In this document: one piece after another, positions 9,255-24,021 of the stretch
Position numbering within the stretch: position 1 is the stretch's first letter
Layout of the letters: each line of letters begins with the position of its first letter
NCBI RefSeq assembly: GCF_001187505.1
Contig: NZ_CP012150.1
Location: 5,056,048 to 5,120,047, forward strand
Direction: 5' to 3'
From: Mycolicibacterium goodii
GTDB taxonomy: Bacteria > Actinomycetota > Actinomycetes > Mycobacteriales > Mycobacteriaceae
Length of the DNA stretch: 64,000 bases
Made by a program: the position numbers and the translations under genes
The notes under the pieces: model-generated
Told to the model about the DNA's origin: nothing
The model's input: the letters and a program-made list of their open reading frames with translations, nothing else
Databases searched by the model: none

Positions 9255-10749
9255 TCAGACCACCGCCAGTGGCAGCGTCCCAGGACGCACCGGCGACGGC
9301 AGATCCGACTCGCCCATCAGGTAGGTGTCGACGGCGTGCGCGGCGCTGCGGCCCTCGGCGATGGCCCACACCACCAGCGACGCCCCGCGGTGCGCGTCGC
9401 CGCAGACGAACACCCCCGGCGCGTCGGTCTGCCAGTCCGAACCGCACGAGATGGCGCCCCGCTTGTTGAGCCCGATGTGCAGATCTTCGAGCAGCTGCAT
9501 GTGCTCGACACCCTCGAATCCGATCGCCAACAGCGCCAGGTCGCACGGGATCTCCAGCGGCTCCCCCACCGGCGTGATGTGGCGGCGTCCCTCGGCGTCC
9601 CTGGTGACCCGGACCTCGGCGACCTCGACGGCGCGCACCTGGCCGTTGTCGTCGCCCAGGAAGCGCTGCACGGCCACCTCGAAGCGTCGCGCACCGCCCT
9701 CGGCGTGCGCGGGCGACGTCCGCAGCACCAGCGGCCAGGTGGGCCACGGGGACAGCGTGTCGTCGCGCCGTTCCGGCGGTTCGGGGTTGTAGTCCAACTG
9801 GGTCACCGACGCCGCGCCCTGCCGGTGTGCGGTGCCCAGGCAGTCCGCCCCGGTGTCGCCGCCGCCGATGATGATCACATGCCTGCCCGCCGCCGAGATC
9901 GGTGACGGGCCGTCGCCCTCGCATTCGCGGTTGGCCGGGACGAGATGTTCCATCGCCAGGTGCACACCGGCCAGATCGCGTCCGGGCACATCGTTGTCGC
10001 GGCCCCGCAACGCACCGACGGCGAGCACCACGGCCTGATGCCTGCTGCGCAACTGCTCGACCGACACGTCGACGCCGACCTCACACTCGGTGACGAATCG
10101 GGTTCCCTCCGCCCGCATCTGGGCAAGCCGCTGGTTGAGGGTGGCCTTCTCCAGCTTGTACTCGGGGATGCCGTAGCGCAGCAGACCCCCGAGCCGGTCG
10201 TCCCGCTCGTACACCGTGACCTCGTGCCCGGCGCGCGTCAGCTGTTGTGCCGCAGCGAGTCCCGCGGGACCAGAACCGACCACCGCGACGCTCTTGCCGG
10301 TCGAGATCTGGGCGGGTTGCGGTTCGACGGTGCCGTCCATCCACGCCTGATCGGCGATGGTCTGCTCGATGCGCTTGATGGTGACGCTGCCGCCGGTGTG
10401 CTCCTCGGAGATCGACAGCACACAGGCCGCCTCGCACGGCGCGGGGCACAACCGGCCGGTGAACTCCGGGAAGTTGTTGGTCGCGTGCAACCGGTCGCTC
10501 GCGGCGTCCCAGCGCCCACGACGCACCAGGTCGTTCCATTCCGGGATCAGGTTGCCCAGTGGGCAACCGGCGCTGCCGGAGTGGCAGAACGGGATACCGC
10601 AGTCCATGCAGCGGCGAGCCTGTTGCGACACCTCGCCGGCGCGCTCGTGCGCGTCCTGGCGTTCGTAGACCTCGCGCCAGTCGCCGATACGTTCGTCGAC
10701 CGGGCGCTTGGCCGCCTCGATTTTCGGTACCCGTAGGAATCCGGTGGGA

Positions 10750-10757
<8 letters not shown>
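9255..10757 (-). CDS. gltD: Glutamate synthase (NADPH) small subunit
   Basis: Supplies electrons from NADPH through FAD to the GltB subunit for glutamate formation from glutamine and 2-oxoglutarate. The N-terminal region has the two Cys clusters for [4Fe-4S] centres ([20 protein letters not shown] and [11 protein letters not shown]), then the FAD-binding [15 protein letters not shown] and NADPH-binding [14 protein letters not shown] motifs. Length is 500 residues, slightly above the usual 470-490. GTG 10757 overlaps the gltB stop by 8 bp, so the subunits are translationally linked. Confidence 0.95.
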
Positions 10758-15305
<4,548 letters not shown>

Positions 15306-15367
15306 TGGGATTGCACCTCCACAGTCCGGAACTTCCAGGTCCCGGGACTGCACCGGCCCGCTCGACC

Positions 15368-15373
15368 AGTGTA
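15368..15373 (-). promoter_or_regulatory. Candidate -10 element for gltBD
   Basis: TACACT on the minus strand lies in the 85-bp gap between the DUF2752 gene and gltB, about 60 bases before the gltB GTG. It resembles the mycobacterial SigA -10 (TANNNT). No convincing -35 was found. The gap separates gltBD from the trp-lgt run upstream. Confidence 0.25.
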
Positions 15374-15390
15374 TCAGTGCAGGTAACCGC

Positions 15391-15804
15391 CTACGCGGGG
15401 ACCATTGTCGGCACCAGCGGGAAGCCGGGCAGGTTGCGCACCACGGTCCACGCCGCGGCGGCCACCAAGATCACAGCGACGACCGGCGGCGGGAACACCG
15501 GCTTTCCCGTGCGGCGCCGCACGATCATCCAAGCGAGCAGCAACGGCAGGCCGACCAATGTGAACACGTTGTCGACCGCGGCGGCCGCGATGTCGCCGTG
15601 CAGCAGATCGTGCGTCATCCGCAGCCCCCCGCACCCAGGACAATCCCAGCCCGTGAGCCACTTGAACGGGCACGGCGGGAACAGGAACCCCGGCCGGTGC
15701 GGATCGGCGATGCCGATGTAGGCCAGTGCACCGGCGAACAACCCACCCGCACCGAGCGCAGCGCGCCTCAGGCGGCGGCTGTCGACCTGCCCGCTAGGTT
15801 CCAT
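15391..15804 (-). CDS. DUF2752 membrane protein
   Basis: A 137-residue protein of unknown function with three predicted helices. It contains the DUF2752 hallmark: CPFKWLTGWDCPGCGGLRM, with a CPxCGxxR motif and a paired upstream Cys, suggesting a metal-binding or redox site next to the membrane, followed by the His in LLHGD. It overlaps the TM2 gene by 11 bp. Such pairs are common in actinobacteria, so the two products may act together. Confidence 0.85.
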   Translation of the reverse strand: MEPSGQVDSRRLRRAALGAGGLFAGALAYIGIADPHRPGFLFPPCPFKWLTGWDCPGCGGLRMTHDLLHGDIAAAAVDNVFTLVGLPLLLAWMIVRRRTGKPVFPPPVVAVILVAAAAWTVVRNLPGFPLVPTMVPA

Positions 15805-16195
15805 CGCGCAGTGGGCGACCCTGCGGATCGCGCACCTTGTCGGTCAGGATCAGGACCGCATCGACCGCACCCCAGATGACGGCGCCGACTCCACAGGTCA
15901 CCAGCCCGACCAGCAGCTGGACGATGCCGAAGGCGGTCTGACCCATGTAGATGCGCCCGAATCCGACGAAACCGATCAGTCCGATCAACTGCAGCAGGCC
16001 CGCGATGACCTTGGACTTGTCCGAGAACGGCTCCCCGGTCACCGGGTGCCGACCGTACGGTGCGGAGGGATCGCCGTACGTGGGCCCGTAACCCGGTGGT
16101 GGCGGGTATCCCGCGGGCGGTGGATATCCCGCCGGCGGTGGATAGGGCGGCGGCGATCCAGGATCGAAGCCACCGGCCGACGGCGAGTCAGTCAT
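15794..16195 (-). CDS. TM2 domain protein with Pro/Tyr-rich N-terminus
   Basis: A 133-residue protein. Residues 1-55 are disordered and carry repeated PPAGYPPP units; the rest is a TM2-type hairpin of two membrane helices around LLQLIGLIGFVGFGRIYMGQ and a second hydrophobic segment ending WGAVDAVLILTD. The G-x-GR-F/I-Y pattern between the helices is the TM2 signature. Function unknown. It starts 30 bp after lgt and overlaps the next gene, which places it in the trp-lgt transcript. Confidence 0.85.
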   Translation of the reverse strand: MTDSPSAGGFDPGSPPPYPPPAGYPPPAGYPPPPGYGPTYGDPSAPYGRHPVTGEPFSDKSKVIAGLLQLIGLIGFVGFGRIYMGQTAFGIVQLLVGLVTCGVGAVIWGAVDAVLILTDKVRDPQGRPLRDGT

Positions 16196-16225
16196 GAAAC
16201 CAGGATGCCAGACTCCCGGACACGG

Positions 16226-18784
16226 TTACCGGCTCCGTCGCAACCACCTGCGGAATCGGCCCTTTTCCTGGCTCACCGGCTCGGTTGCGACCAGTGTCGG
16301 TCCGGCCGGGGCTTCGGACGTCTCGTTGTCCTTCGCGTCCTCGCCGCCCTCGGCACTGTCGGCGTGCTCGCCACCGTCTTCGGTGGCGCCGGCGTCCTCG
16401 GCTTCGTCGGCTGGCCGGGCCGGTTCGGCTTCCGGCCCTTCGTCCTCGGTCACCGTGGCGGTGGGCTCGGCGTCGGCGTCCCCGGTGTCGGTGTCCCCGG
16501 TGTCGGTTTCCTGGGTGTCGGTGTCCTGAGTCGTCGTCTCGCCGTCGGTGGCCTCGGCTTGGGCATCTGCGGGCTCGGCGTCGGCCGGCGCTTCCGCTGA
16601 CTGGGCGTCGGCCTCGACCACGTCGGCGACCTCGGAATCCGCGGTCTCGGCGTCGGTGACCTCGGAGTCAGTGGCCTCCGGAGCGGCCTCCTCTACCTCG
16701 GCGGTCTCGGGCTGGGCCTCGGTGTCCTCCTCCGCTGCCGCGTCACCGGCGGTTTCGGAGTCTTCCTCTTCGGCGATCTCGGCAGTTTCCGCGCTTTCGG
16801 TGCCGGTCCCGTCGGCAGACTCGACTTCGTCGCCCTCGGCTTCCGGTTCGGCTTCGGCGTCGGCCGGCGCCTCCGCCGGCTGCGCATCGGCCTCGATGAC
16901 CTCGGCGGCCTCGGAGTCAGTGGCCTCCGGAGCGGCCTCCTCTGCCTCCGCGCTCTCGGCCTGCGCGTCTTCCGGCTGGGCCTCGGTGTCCGCCTCCGCT
17001 GCCTCCTCACCCGTGGCTTCGGAATCTTCCTCTTCGGCGATCTCGGCAGTTTCCGCGCTTTCGGTGCCGGTGTCGTCGGCAGACTCGACTTCGTCGCCCT
17101 CGGGTTCGGGTTCGAGTTCGGCGGATGCTTCCGCGTCTGCCTCTGCAGCCTCGACCGCCTCGTCTTCGGTGTCGGCAGAGTCGGTCACTGCGGCTTCCTC
17201 GGCGTCGATCGACGCGGCCTCGATTTCGGGCTCGGCTTCCGCCTCGACTTCGGCGGCCTCGTCGGCGGGTCCGCCCTCGGACTCCAGTTCGACCAGTTCG
17301 TCGGCCGGTTCCTCCGCCGCTACCTCGGACTCGACGGCCTGGTCGTCAGCCGTATCGCCGGCAGCCGCATCAGCCTCTTCGTCGATGGCCTCTTCATCGA
17401 TAGCCGCTTCGTCGATGGCCTCCTGGTCGGAAGCCTCGCCGTCGACCCGCTCCTCCTCGCCGATATCCGGGGTGAGCACGGCAGCAGCCGACTCGGTCTC
17501 GGTCTCGTCGGCGGGTTCGTCCTCGGACTCCAGTTCGACCAGTTCGTCGGCCGGTTCCTCCGCCGCTACCTCAGACTCGACGGCCTGGTCGTCAGCCGTA
17601 TCGCCGGCAGCCGCATCAGCCTCTTCATCGATGGCCTCTTCGTCGAAGGCCTCCTCGTCGGAAGCCTCGCCGTCGACCGGCTCCTCCTCGCCGATATCCG
17701 GGGTGAGCACGGCAGCAGCCGACTCGGTCTCGGCCTCGTCGGTCTCGTCGGGTTCTGCGGAAGCGGTTGCCGCGTCGGTGTCGTCGACCGCTTCGTCGGA
17801 GTCCTCACGTCCCGCCACGGTCGCGGCGGCCACCACACCGGTTCCCGCGGCGGCCGTGACCAGTTCCTTGCCCGCGGCGTCGACCAGCGACTCCTCCTCA
17901 GCCTCCTCGGCCTCGGTTGCCGCCTTGCCGCGCAACGTCTCCGGCTCCTCGCGGCCCTTGGGTGCGAGCATGATGTACACCACGGCGCCGATGAACACGA
18001 ACGTCGACGTGAAGGTGTTGACGCGGATGCCTGCGAACTCGGTGGCGGTGTCGCTGCGCATCAACTCGACGCAGAACCTGCCGACGCAGTACGCGGCCAC
18101 GTAGAGGGCGAACAGCCGCCCATGACCGATGCGGAACTTGCGGTCCACCCAGATGAGGAAGCCGAAAACCGCCAGGTTCCACAACAACTCGTACAGGAAC
18201 GTGGGATGGACCACGGCCGTCACCTGGCCGGTGGACACCCCGTTGAGCTGATCGGGCCGCCCGGCGGAGTTGAGCCGCTCGTAGATCTCCAGGCCCCACG
18301 GCAGCGTGGTCGGCCGTCCATAGAGTTCCTGGTTGAAGTAGTTGCCCAGCCGGCCGATCCCCTGCGCCAGGATGATGCCAGGTGCAATCGCATCACCGAA
18401 CGCGGGCAACGGGATTCCGCGCAGACGGCAGGCGATCCACGCGCCCACGGCGCCGAGCGCGACAGCGCCCCAGATACCAAGGCCGCCCTCCCAGATCTGC
18501 AGCGCGGCGCCGAATCCTTTTCCGGTGGGGCCGAAGTAGGTCGTCCAGTCGGTGATGACGTGGTAGACCCGCCCGCCGATCAGACCGAACGGGACGGCCC
18601 ACAGCGCGATGTCGTAGATGACGCCGGGCTCGCCGCCCCGGGCCTGCCAGCGGCGGTCACCGATGATCAACGCGGCGACGATGCCGACGATGATGCACAG
18701 CGCGTAAGCGCGGAGCGGTACCGGGCCCAGATGCCAGACGCCCTGAGAGGGGCTGGGCAGGTATGCGAGCACGGTTGTGGTCAA
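16226..18784 (-). CDS. lgt: Prolipoprotein diacylglyceryl transferase with ~550-residue acidic repeat tail
   Basis: Lgt transfers diacylglycerol from phosphatidylglycerol to the lipobox Cys of prelipoproteins in the cytoplasmic membrane. Residues 1-275 are a complete Lgt core with about seven helices, the GGLGIWGA motif, the Lgt signature IGRLGNYFNQELYGRP and HPTFLYELLWN. The remaining ~570 residues are highly acidic, rich in Glu, Ala, Asp and Thr, and contain two duplicated modules; the protein ends in a basic RFRRWLRRSR cluster. A long tail is known in mycobacterial Lgt, but this one doubles the usual length of the extension. The TTG start at 18784 overlaps the trpA stop (TTGA), so expression follows the trp genes. 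Total length is 852 residues. Confidence 0.93.
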   Translation of the reverse strand: MTTTVLAYLPSPSQGVWHLGPVPLRAYALCIIVGIVAALIIGDRRWQARGGEPGVIYDIALWAVPFGLIGGRVYHVITDWTTYFGPTGKGFGAALQIWEGGLGIWGAVALGAVGAWIACRLRGIPLPAFGDAIAPGIILAQGIGRLGNYFNQELYGRPTTLPWGLEIYERLNSAGRPDQLNGVSTGQVTAVVHPTFLYELLWNLAVFGFLIWVDRKFRIGHGRLFALYVAAYCVGRFCVELMRSDTATEFAGIRVNTFTSTFVFIGAVVYIMLAPKGREEPETLRGKAATEAEEAEEESLVDAAGKELVTAAAGTGVVAAATVAGREDSDEAVDDTDAATASAEPDETDEAETESAAAVLTPDIGEEEPVDGEASDEEAFDEEAIDEEADAAAGDTADDQAVESEVAAEEPADELVELESEDEPADETETESAAAVLTPDIGEEERVDGEASDQEAIDEAAIDEEAIDEEADAAAGDTADDQAVESEVAAEEPADELVELESEGGPADEAAEVEAEAEPEIEAASIDAEEAAVTDSADTEDEAVEAAEADAEASAELEPEPEGDEVESADDTGTESAETAEIAEEEDSEATGEEAAEADTEAQPEDAQAESAEAEEAAPEATDSEAAEVIEADAQPAEAPADAEAEPEAEGDEVESADGTGTESAETAEIAEEEDSETAGDAAAEEDTEAQPETAEVEEAAPEATDSEVTDAETADSEVADVVEADAQSAEAPADAEPADAQAEATDGETTTQDTDTQETDTGDTDTGDADAEPTATVTEDEGPEAEPARPADEAEDAGATEDGGEHADSAEGGEDAKDNETSEAPAGPTLVATEPVSQEKGRFRRWLRRSR
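16571..17104 (-). repeat. Degenerate ~265-bp tandem duplication inside the lgt tail
   Basis: Two adjacent modules each encode a block beginning EVESAD-x-TGTESAETAEIAEEEDSE and ending with EADAQ-x-AEAPADAE. Shared DNA stretches lie 249-264 bp apart (for example GTCGGCAGAC at 16811 and 17075, CTCGGAGTCA at 16661 and 16910). Small in-frame indels separate the copies. Confidence 0.8.
17261..17737 (-). repeat. Near-identical tandem duplication (246 and 231 bp) inside the lgt tail
   Basis: Copy one spans about 17261-17506 and copy two 17507-17737 on the plus strand. Both encode ESAAAVLTPDIGEEE, then an EEAIDEE ladder, DDQAVESEVAAEEPADELVELES. They differ by a 15-bp in-frame gain of one EEAID-type unit and a few substitutions, so the duplication is recent and the region is probably unstable. 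Confidence 0.88.
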
Positions 18785-19569
18785 GCTGACGCCCTCCGCC
18801 GAACACCACCGGCGAGTTCCGCGGTGAGGCCGCGCACCGCGTCCACACCCTCCCGCAGCGCGGCGACCAGAGCCGAGCCGACGATCACGCCGTCACTGTA
18901 CGAGCCGATCTGGGCGGCCTGCTCACCCGAGCGGACGCCCAACCCCACCCCGACCGGGATGTCGGACACCTCGCGGATGCGCTGCACCAGTTCCGGTGCG
19001 GCCGACGACACCGCGTCGCGGGCACCGGTAACCCCCATGGTCGAGGCGGCGTAGACGAATCCGCGCGATGCGGCGATGGTGCTGACCAGTCGTTCGTTCG
19101 TCGACGACGGTGCGACCAGGAAGATGCGGTCGAGATCGTGGGCCTCGGAGGCCGCCAGCCACTCGTCGGCTTCCTCGGGGATCAGGTCCGGGGTGATCAG
19201 ACCGTAGCCGCCCGCGTTCGCCAGGTCGCGAGCGAAGTTGTCAACGCCCTTGCGCAGCACCGGATTCCAGTACGTCATCACCACGGCGCGGCCGCCGGCG
19301 TTGCTGATCGCCTCGACCGCGGTAAGCGTGTCGCGCACCCGCACACCCCCGGCCAGCGCGGTCTCGGTCGCCGCGGCGATCGTCGGGCCGTCCATGCCGG
19401 GATCGGAGTACGGAACGCCGACTTCCACGAGATCGCAACCGGATTCGACCAGCGCGGTCATCGCGGCGATCGAGGTCGGGACGTCGGGGAACCCGGTCGG
19501 CAGATAGCCGATCAGCGCCGCGCGGTCTTCGGCGCGGCAGGTCTCGAACAGTGCGCCCAGTCGGCTCAT
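18781..19569 (-). CDS. trpA: Tryptophan synthase alpha subunit
   Basis: Cleaves indole-3-glycerol phosphate to indole and glyceraldehyde 3-phosphate; indole is channelled to TrpB. The 262-residue protein has the catalytic Glu in [12 protein letters not shown] and catalytic Asp in MDGPTI, with a complete TIM-barrel length. ATG 19569 overlaps the trpB stop as ATGA, the usual coupling of this pair; upstream in-frame codons give a basic, non-family sequence and were excluded. Confidence 0.96.
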   Translation of the reverse strand: MSRLGALFETCRAEDRAALIGYLPTGFPDVPTSIAAMTALVESGCDLVEVGVPYSDPGMDGPTIAAATETALAGGVRVRDTLTAVEAISNAGGRAVVMTYWNPVLRKGVDNFARDLANAGGYGLITPDLIPEEADEWLAASEAHDLDRIFLVAPSSTNERLVSTIAASRGFVYAASTMGVTGARDAVSSAAPELVQRIREVSDIPVGVGLGVRSGEQAAQIGSYSDGVIVGSALVAALREGVDAVRGLTAELAGGVRRRASA

Positions 19570-20843
19570 CGGGCTTCTCCTTCGCCCTGTCCGTCGTCGA
19601 GCAGGCCGAACCACTTCGCCGCCGTCTCGACGTCCTTGTCACCGCGACCGGACAGGTTGACGACGACGACCGAACCCGCGCCGAGTTCCTGACCCAGCTT
19701 GAGCGCACCGGCAACGGCATGCGCGGATTCGATGGCCGGGATGATGCCCTCGGTGCGGCACAACAACCGGAACGCGTCCATCGCCTCGGTGTCGGTGATG
19801 GGCCGGTACTCGGCCCGCCCGATGTCTTTGAGCAGCGCGTGCTCGGGCCCGACGCCCGGATAGTCCAGGCCGGCCGAGATCGAGTGGGATTCGATGGTCT
19901 GCCCGTCCTCGTCCTGCAACAGGTAGGAGAACGAGCCCTGGAACGCACCGGGCGAACCACCCGTGAAGGTCGCGGCATGCCTGCCGGTCTCCACCCCGTC
20001 GCCCGCGGCCTCGAAACCGACCAGGCGCACACCCGGATCGTCGATGAAGGCGTGGAAGATGCCGATGGCGTTGGATCCCCCGCCGACACAGGCGGTCACC
20101 GCATCGGGCAGCCGGCCGGCCTGGTCCTGAACCTGCACCCGGGCCTCCATGCCGATGATCCGCTGGAAATCACGGACCATGAGCGGGAACGGATGCGGGC
20201 CTGCGGCGGTGCCGAAGCAGTAGTAGGTCTCGTCGGCGTTGGTCACCCAGTCGCGGAAGGCCTCGTTGATGGCGTCCTTGAGGGTCTTGGAACCCGCCTC
20301 GACCGAAACCACCGTCGCGCCGAGCAGTCGCATGCGGGCGACGTTGAGCGCCTGACGGGCGGTGTCGACCGCGCCCATGTAGATGACGCACCCCAGGCCG
20401 AGCAGTGCGCACGCGGTCGCGGTGGCCACACCGTGCTGACCGGCACCGGTCTCGGCGATGACCCGCGTCTTGCCCATCTGCCGTGCCAGCAGGGCCTGCC
20501 CCAGCACATTGTTGATCTTGTGAGATCCGGTGTGGTTCAAGTCTTCCCGCTTGAGGAAGAGCCGCGCGCCGCCGGCGTGCTCGGACAACCGCGTCGCCTC
20601 GTACAGCGGCGACGGCCTGCCGCTGTAGTGGCGCTGCAGGCGGTCCAGTTCGTCGAGGAAGGTCTGATCGCCGCGGGCCTTCTCATAGGCGGCGGTGACC
20701 TCCTCGATCACCGCCATCAACGCCTCGGGAACGAGACGGCCCCCGTAGGGGCCGAAGTGCCCGCGGGCGTCGGGGTCGTGGGACGTGGGTTCGGCCACCC
20801 CTGCGCTGGATCGCGGCAGGTCCGGGCCGGCGTGATACGCCAT
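19566..20843 (-). CDS. trpB: Tryptophan synthase beta subunit
   Basis: PLP enzyme that condenses indole with serine to tryptophan. The 425-residue sequence contains the PLP lysine in [17 protein letters not shown], the phosphate loop [10 protein letters not shown], and the conserved [13 protein letters not shown] near the N-terminus. It begins 35 bp after trpC and overlaps trpA. Length and motifs are those of the TrpB1 type that pairs with TrpA. Confidence 0.97.
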   Translation of the reverse strand: MAYHAGPDLPRSSAGVAEPTSHDPDARGHFGPYGGRLVPEALMAVIEEVTAAYEKARGDQTFLDELDRLQRHYSGRPSPLYEATRLSEHAGGARLFLKREDLNHTGSHKINNVLGQALLARQMGKTRVIAETGAGQHGVATATACALLGLGCVIYMGAVDTARQALNVARMRLLGATVVSVEAGSKTLKDAINEAFRDWVTNADETYYCFGTAAGPHPFPLMVRDFQRIIGMEARVQVQDQAGRLPDAVTACVGGGSNAIGIFHAFIDDPGVRLVGFEAAGDGVETGRHAATFTGGSPGAFQGSFSYLLQDEDGQTIESHSISAGLDYPGVGPEHALLKDIGRAEYRPITDTEAMDAFRLLCRTEGIIPAIESAHAVAGALKLGQELGAGSVVVVNLSGRGDKDVETAAKWFGLLDDGQGEGEAR

Positions 20844-20878
20844 CAGTGCTTCTTTTCGTACGAGCGGCTCATGCCGGG

Positions 20879-21697
20879 TCAGCGAGCCGGTTTCGGGCAG
20901 GACGGGTGCGTGCCTGCGGTGACCAGGTCGGCGACCGCGCTGCGGGGATCCCCGCTGGTCACCAGGCCCTCACCGACGAGCACGGCATCGGCGCCCGCGC
21001 CTGCGTAGGCCAGCAGGTCGGCGGTGCCGCGGACCCCGGACTCCGCCACTCGGATGACATTGCTGGGCAGGCCGGGAGCGATCCGCCCGAAGACGTCGCG
21101 GTCCACCTCGAGGGTCTTGAGGTTGCGGGCGTTCACGCCGATCACCGACGCGCCAGCCTTGAGCGCCCGGTCGGCCTCCTCCTCGGTGTGCACCTCGACC
21201 AGAGCGGTCATCCCGAGGGATTCGGTGCGCTCCAGCAGTGACTCAAGGACCGGCTGTTCGAGGGCAGCCACGATCAGCAGCAGCATGTCGGCACCGTGCG
21301 CCCTGGCCTCATGGATCTGATACGGCCGGACGATGAAATCCTTGCGCAGCACCGGAATTGACACCGCTGCCCGCACCGCGTCGAGATCGTCCAGCGACCC
21401 GTTGAACCGGCGTTGCTCGGTCAGCACGCTGATCACCCGCGCGCCGCCGTCCTGGTAGGCCCGTGCCAACTCGGCAGGGTCACCGATGTTGGCCAGTTCG
21501 CCGCGCGAGGGGCTCGCACGCTTGACCTCCGCGATGACACCGATTCCGGGTTCCCGCAGGGCGGCCATGACGTTCAGCGGCGGCGGCGCCTGCTTGGCCC
21601 GCTGTTTGATCTCGTCAAGGCTGATGACAGCCTCGCGGGCGGCTACATCGGCGCGGACTCCCTCGATGATGGAGTCGAGCACTGTGGCCGAACTCAT
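20879..21697 (-). CDS. trpC: Indole-3-glycerol phosphate synthase
   Basis: Converts carboxyphenylaminodeoxyribulose phosphate to indole-3-glycerol phosphate. The 272-residue barrel has [48 protein letters not shown] and ESGVRG motifs. ATG 21697 gives [14 protein letters not shown], the family start, with an AAAGGA Shine-Dalgarno region just upstream; an open frame 46 codons longer was rejected. TrpF, which makes its substrate, is not in this cluster; PriA in the his operon is the likely supplier. Confidence 0.95.
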   Translation of the reverse strand: MSSATVLDSIIEGVRADVAAREAVISLDEIKQRAKQAPPPLNVMAALREPGIGVIAEVKRASPSRGELANIGDPAELARAYQDGGARVISVLTEQRRFNGSLDDLDAVRAAVSIPVLRKDFIVRPYQIHEARAHGADMLLLIVAALEQPVLESLLERTESLGMTALVEVHTEEEADRALKAGASVIGVNARNLKTLEVDRDVFGRIAPGLPSNVIRVAESGVRGTADLLAYAGAGADAVLVGEGLVTSGDPRSAVADLVTAGTHPSCPKPAR

Positions 21698-21773
21698 CGC
21701 CCGTCCATTCCTTTCCGGTTGACCCGGGTCGATCCCGGCTGACCTCCATCGAAGGGTAGCCGTCCCCACACCC

Positions 21774-22388
21774 TCATCTGTCACCGCCCCTTCTGTCTTC
21801 ATCGTCTCGATCCCCCGTCGGATCGTGTCCTTCATCGAGCGCGTCCCAGATCATCCGTTCGGACATGGATTCGCTGGGTACGTCGTGTTGGGTGGCCGCC
21901 CGACGGGCCGCCGGCGTCGCATAGCGCGTCGCGACGCTGCGTTGCGCACCCTTGGCCGATCGCATGAGCAGCACCGCACCGATCAGCGTGCAAACGGCGG
22001 CGCCGAGCGTGATCACCGCACCGGTGTAGAAGCGGTGGGTTCCGGTGAGCTGCGCGACCGGGACCAGAGCCAGGTCAGCCGCGCGGACGGCGACGTCCTC
22101 GATCACCCACAGGCTGATCGCCAGATAACCCATCCCGGCACTGGCGACGGCCACCAGGATGGCCAGCAACCGCAGGGGCCACCCGCGCACGGCCAGGGCC
22201 GCCACCGCGGCGGCCAACACCAGCAGCGCGAGCGGGATCAGTGCCGTCGACCAGGATGCACCGGTCAGCGCCGTGGTCTTGGGTTGCCCGAGTCCGTCGA
22301 ACGACCGCACCTCGACCCAGCTGAACCGCGACGCGACCCACAGTGCCAGGGCTGCCACCACGAGAAGGGCCTGGGCTGCGCGGGTCAT
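21774..22388 (-). CDS. Trp-operon-associated membrane protein (TIGR02234 type)
   Basis: A 204-residue protein with four hydrophobic segments: N-terminal [18 protein letters not shown], two in the middle ([17 protein letters not shown] and [16 protein letters not shown]), and [17 protein letters not shown], then a hydrophilic charged tail. Actinobacterial trp operons carry this family between trpE and trpC; its role is not established. Its ATG overlaps the trpE stop by 4 bp (ATGA), so it is translated together with TrpE. Confidence 0.88.
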   Translation of the reverse strand: MTRAAQALLVVAALALWVASRFSWVEVRSFDGLGQPKTTALTGASWSTALIPLALLVLAAAVAALAVRGWPLRLLAILVAVASAGMGYLAISLWVIEDVAVRAADLALVPVAQLTGTHRFYTGAVITLGAAVCTLIGAVLLMRSAKGAQRSVATRYATPAARRAATQHDVPSESMSERMIWDALDEGHDPTGDRDDEDRRGGDR

Positions 22389-23959
22389 GGCTCCGCCAGG
22401 GTTGCCGCGGCGGCGATCGCGTTGAGCACCGCGCGGGCCTTGTTTGAGGCCTCGGTGTACTCATAGGGCCCGTTGGAATCGGCCACGACTCCCCCGCCGG
22501 CCTGCACATAGGCGGTGCCGTTGCGCATCAGCGCGGTGCGGATCGCGATCGCGAAGTCGGCGTTGCCCGCGAAGTCCAGGTAGCCGACGACGCCGCCATA
22601 GAGACCACGACGCGTCTTTTCGACCTCTTCGATCAACTCCATGGCCCGTACCTTCGGCGCACCCGAGAGCGTGCCCGCCGGGAAACAGGCCGTCACCGCG
22701 TCCAGGGCGGTCTGGTCCTCGGCCAGTTCCCCGGTGACCGTCGACACGAGATGCATGACGTGGCTGTAGCGCTCGATGTGGCTGTAGTCGTCGACGCGGA
22801 CGGTGCCCGGCCGGCACACCCGGCCGAGGTCGTTGCGGCCGAGGTCGACGAGCATCAGGTGCTCGGCGCGTTCCTTCTCGTCGGCCAGCAGCTCCTTCTC
22901 CAGCAGCACGTCCTCTTCCTCGGTGGCGCCGCGCCACCGTGTGCCCGCGATCGGGTGCGTGGTGGCACGTCCGTCGGTCACCGTCACCAGCGCCTCCGGG
23001 CTCGACCCGACGATCGAGAAGTCGATGCCGCCGTCGGCGTCGGGGACGTTGAGCAGGTACATGTACGGGCTCGGGTTGGTGACCCGCAGGATGCGGTAGA
23101 CGTCCAACGGGTCGGCCGCGGTGTCCATCTCGAACCGCTGCGACGGCACGACCTGGAACGCCTCACCGGCCTCGATGTCGCCGACCAGTTTGTCGACGAT
23201 CGCGGTGTACTCCTCGATCGTGCGCTGCGCGCGGTGTTCGGGAGCCGGCCGGCTGAACGTCGCCACCGCCGACGACAACGGCTGGCCGAGCGCCTTGGTC
23301 ATCACATCGAGGCGCGCGACGGCGTCGTCGTAGGCCCAGTCCACCCGCTCGTCGGTGCCGTTCCAGTTCACCGCGTTGGCGATGAGCGTGATGGTGCCCT
23401 CGTGGTGGTCGACCGCGGCGATGTCGGTGGCGAGCAGCAGCAGCATGTCCGGCAGCCCGAGATCGTCGACCGCGAGCTCCGGCAGCCGCTCCAGCCGCCG
23501 CACCATGTCGTAGGCGAAGAAACCGACCAGGCCCGACGACAACGGCGGCAGCCACGGCATGGCCTCGGTGCGCAGCAGTTCCAGCGTCGCGCGCAGCGCC
23601 TGCAGCGGATCGCCGCCGCTCGGTGCGCCCTCGGGCGCCGTCCCCAGCCACGCGGCCGCGTTGTCGCGCACGGTCAGGGCCGACGGCGCACCCGCGCCGA
23701 TGAACGACCACCGCGACCACGATCGACCGTTCTCCGCCGATTCGAGCAGGAACGTCCCTGGCCGATTGGCGGCGAGCTTGCGGTAGGCCGACAGCGGCGT
23801 CTCGCTGTCGGCCAATACCTTGCGGGTGACGGGCACCACACGGTGCTCGGCCGCCAGCGCCCGGAAGTCCTCGCGCGACGTGGTCTCGGCAAGTGAGGCG
23901 CCCTGTGCGCGCGTGCCGGTCTGCGTGGAGCTCGAGGGGTGGTTGGCGGTGGTTTGCAC
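22385..23959 (-). CDS. trpE: Anthranilate synthase component I
   Basis: Makes anthranilate from chorismate using ammonia provided by a TrpG subunit that is not in this window. The 524-residue protein has the feedback-inhibition motif LLES ([16 protein letters not shown]), the chorismate-site blocks [37 protein letters not shown] and [17 protein letters not shown] 23959 starts MQTTANHPS; only 62 bp separate it from the divergent bcpB. It is the first gene of the trp-lgt cluster. I saw no Trp-codon leader peptide or T-box in the short upstream gap. Confidence 0.96.
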   Translation of the reverse strand: MQTTANHPSSSTQTGTRAQGASLAETTSREDFRALAAEHRVVPVTRKVLADSETPLSAYRKLAANRPGTFLLESAENGRSWSRWSFIGAGAPSALTVRDNAAAWLGTAPEGAPSGGDPLQALRATLELLRTEAMPWLPPLSSGLVGFFAYDMVRRLERLPELAVDDLGLPDMLLLLATDIAAVDHHEGTITLIANAVNWNGTDERVDWAYDDAVARLDVMTKALGQPLSSAVATFSRPAPEHRAQRTIEEYTAIVDKLVGDIEAGEAFQVVPSQRFEMDTAADPLDVYRILRVTNPSPYMYLLNVPDADGGIDFSIVGSSPEALVTVTDGRATTHPIAGTRWRGATEEEDVLLEKELLADEKERAEHLMLVDLGRNDLGRVCRPGTVRVDDYSHIERYSHVMHLVSTVTGELAEDQTALDAVTACFPAGTLSGAPKVRAMELIEEVEKTRRGLYGGVVGYLDFAGNADFAIAIRTALMRNGTAYVQAGGGVVADSNGPYEYTEASNKARAVLNAIAAAATLAEP

Positions 23960-24021
23960 GGATCAATCCTCCCAGACCGACATCGGTGCCCCGGCATCAA
24001 GACGGCGTAGCGTTCTCGATC

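Noticed and set aside
16226..17960. lgt tail repeats as a CRISPR array or minisatellite
   Set aside because: Repeat units are long, in frame and contiguous without unique spacers.
16548..18104. 518-residue Ser/Ala-rich frame antisense to the lgt tail
   Set aside because: The sequence is the complement of Glu/Ala/Asp codons of lgt and only reflects its repeats.
22385..24021. Trp-codon leader peptide or T-box before trpE
   Set aside because: Only 62 bp lie between trpE and bcpB, and no Trp-rich short frame or T-box sequence was found.
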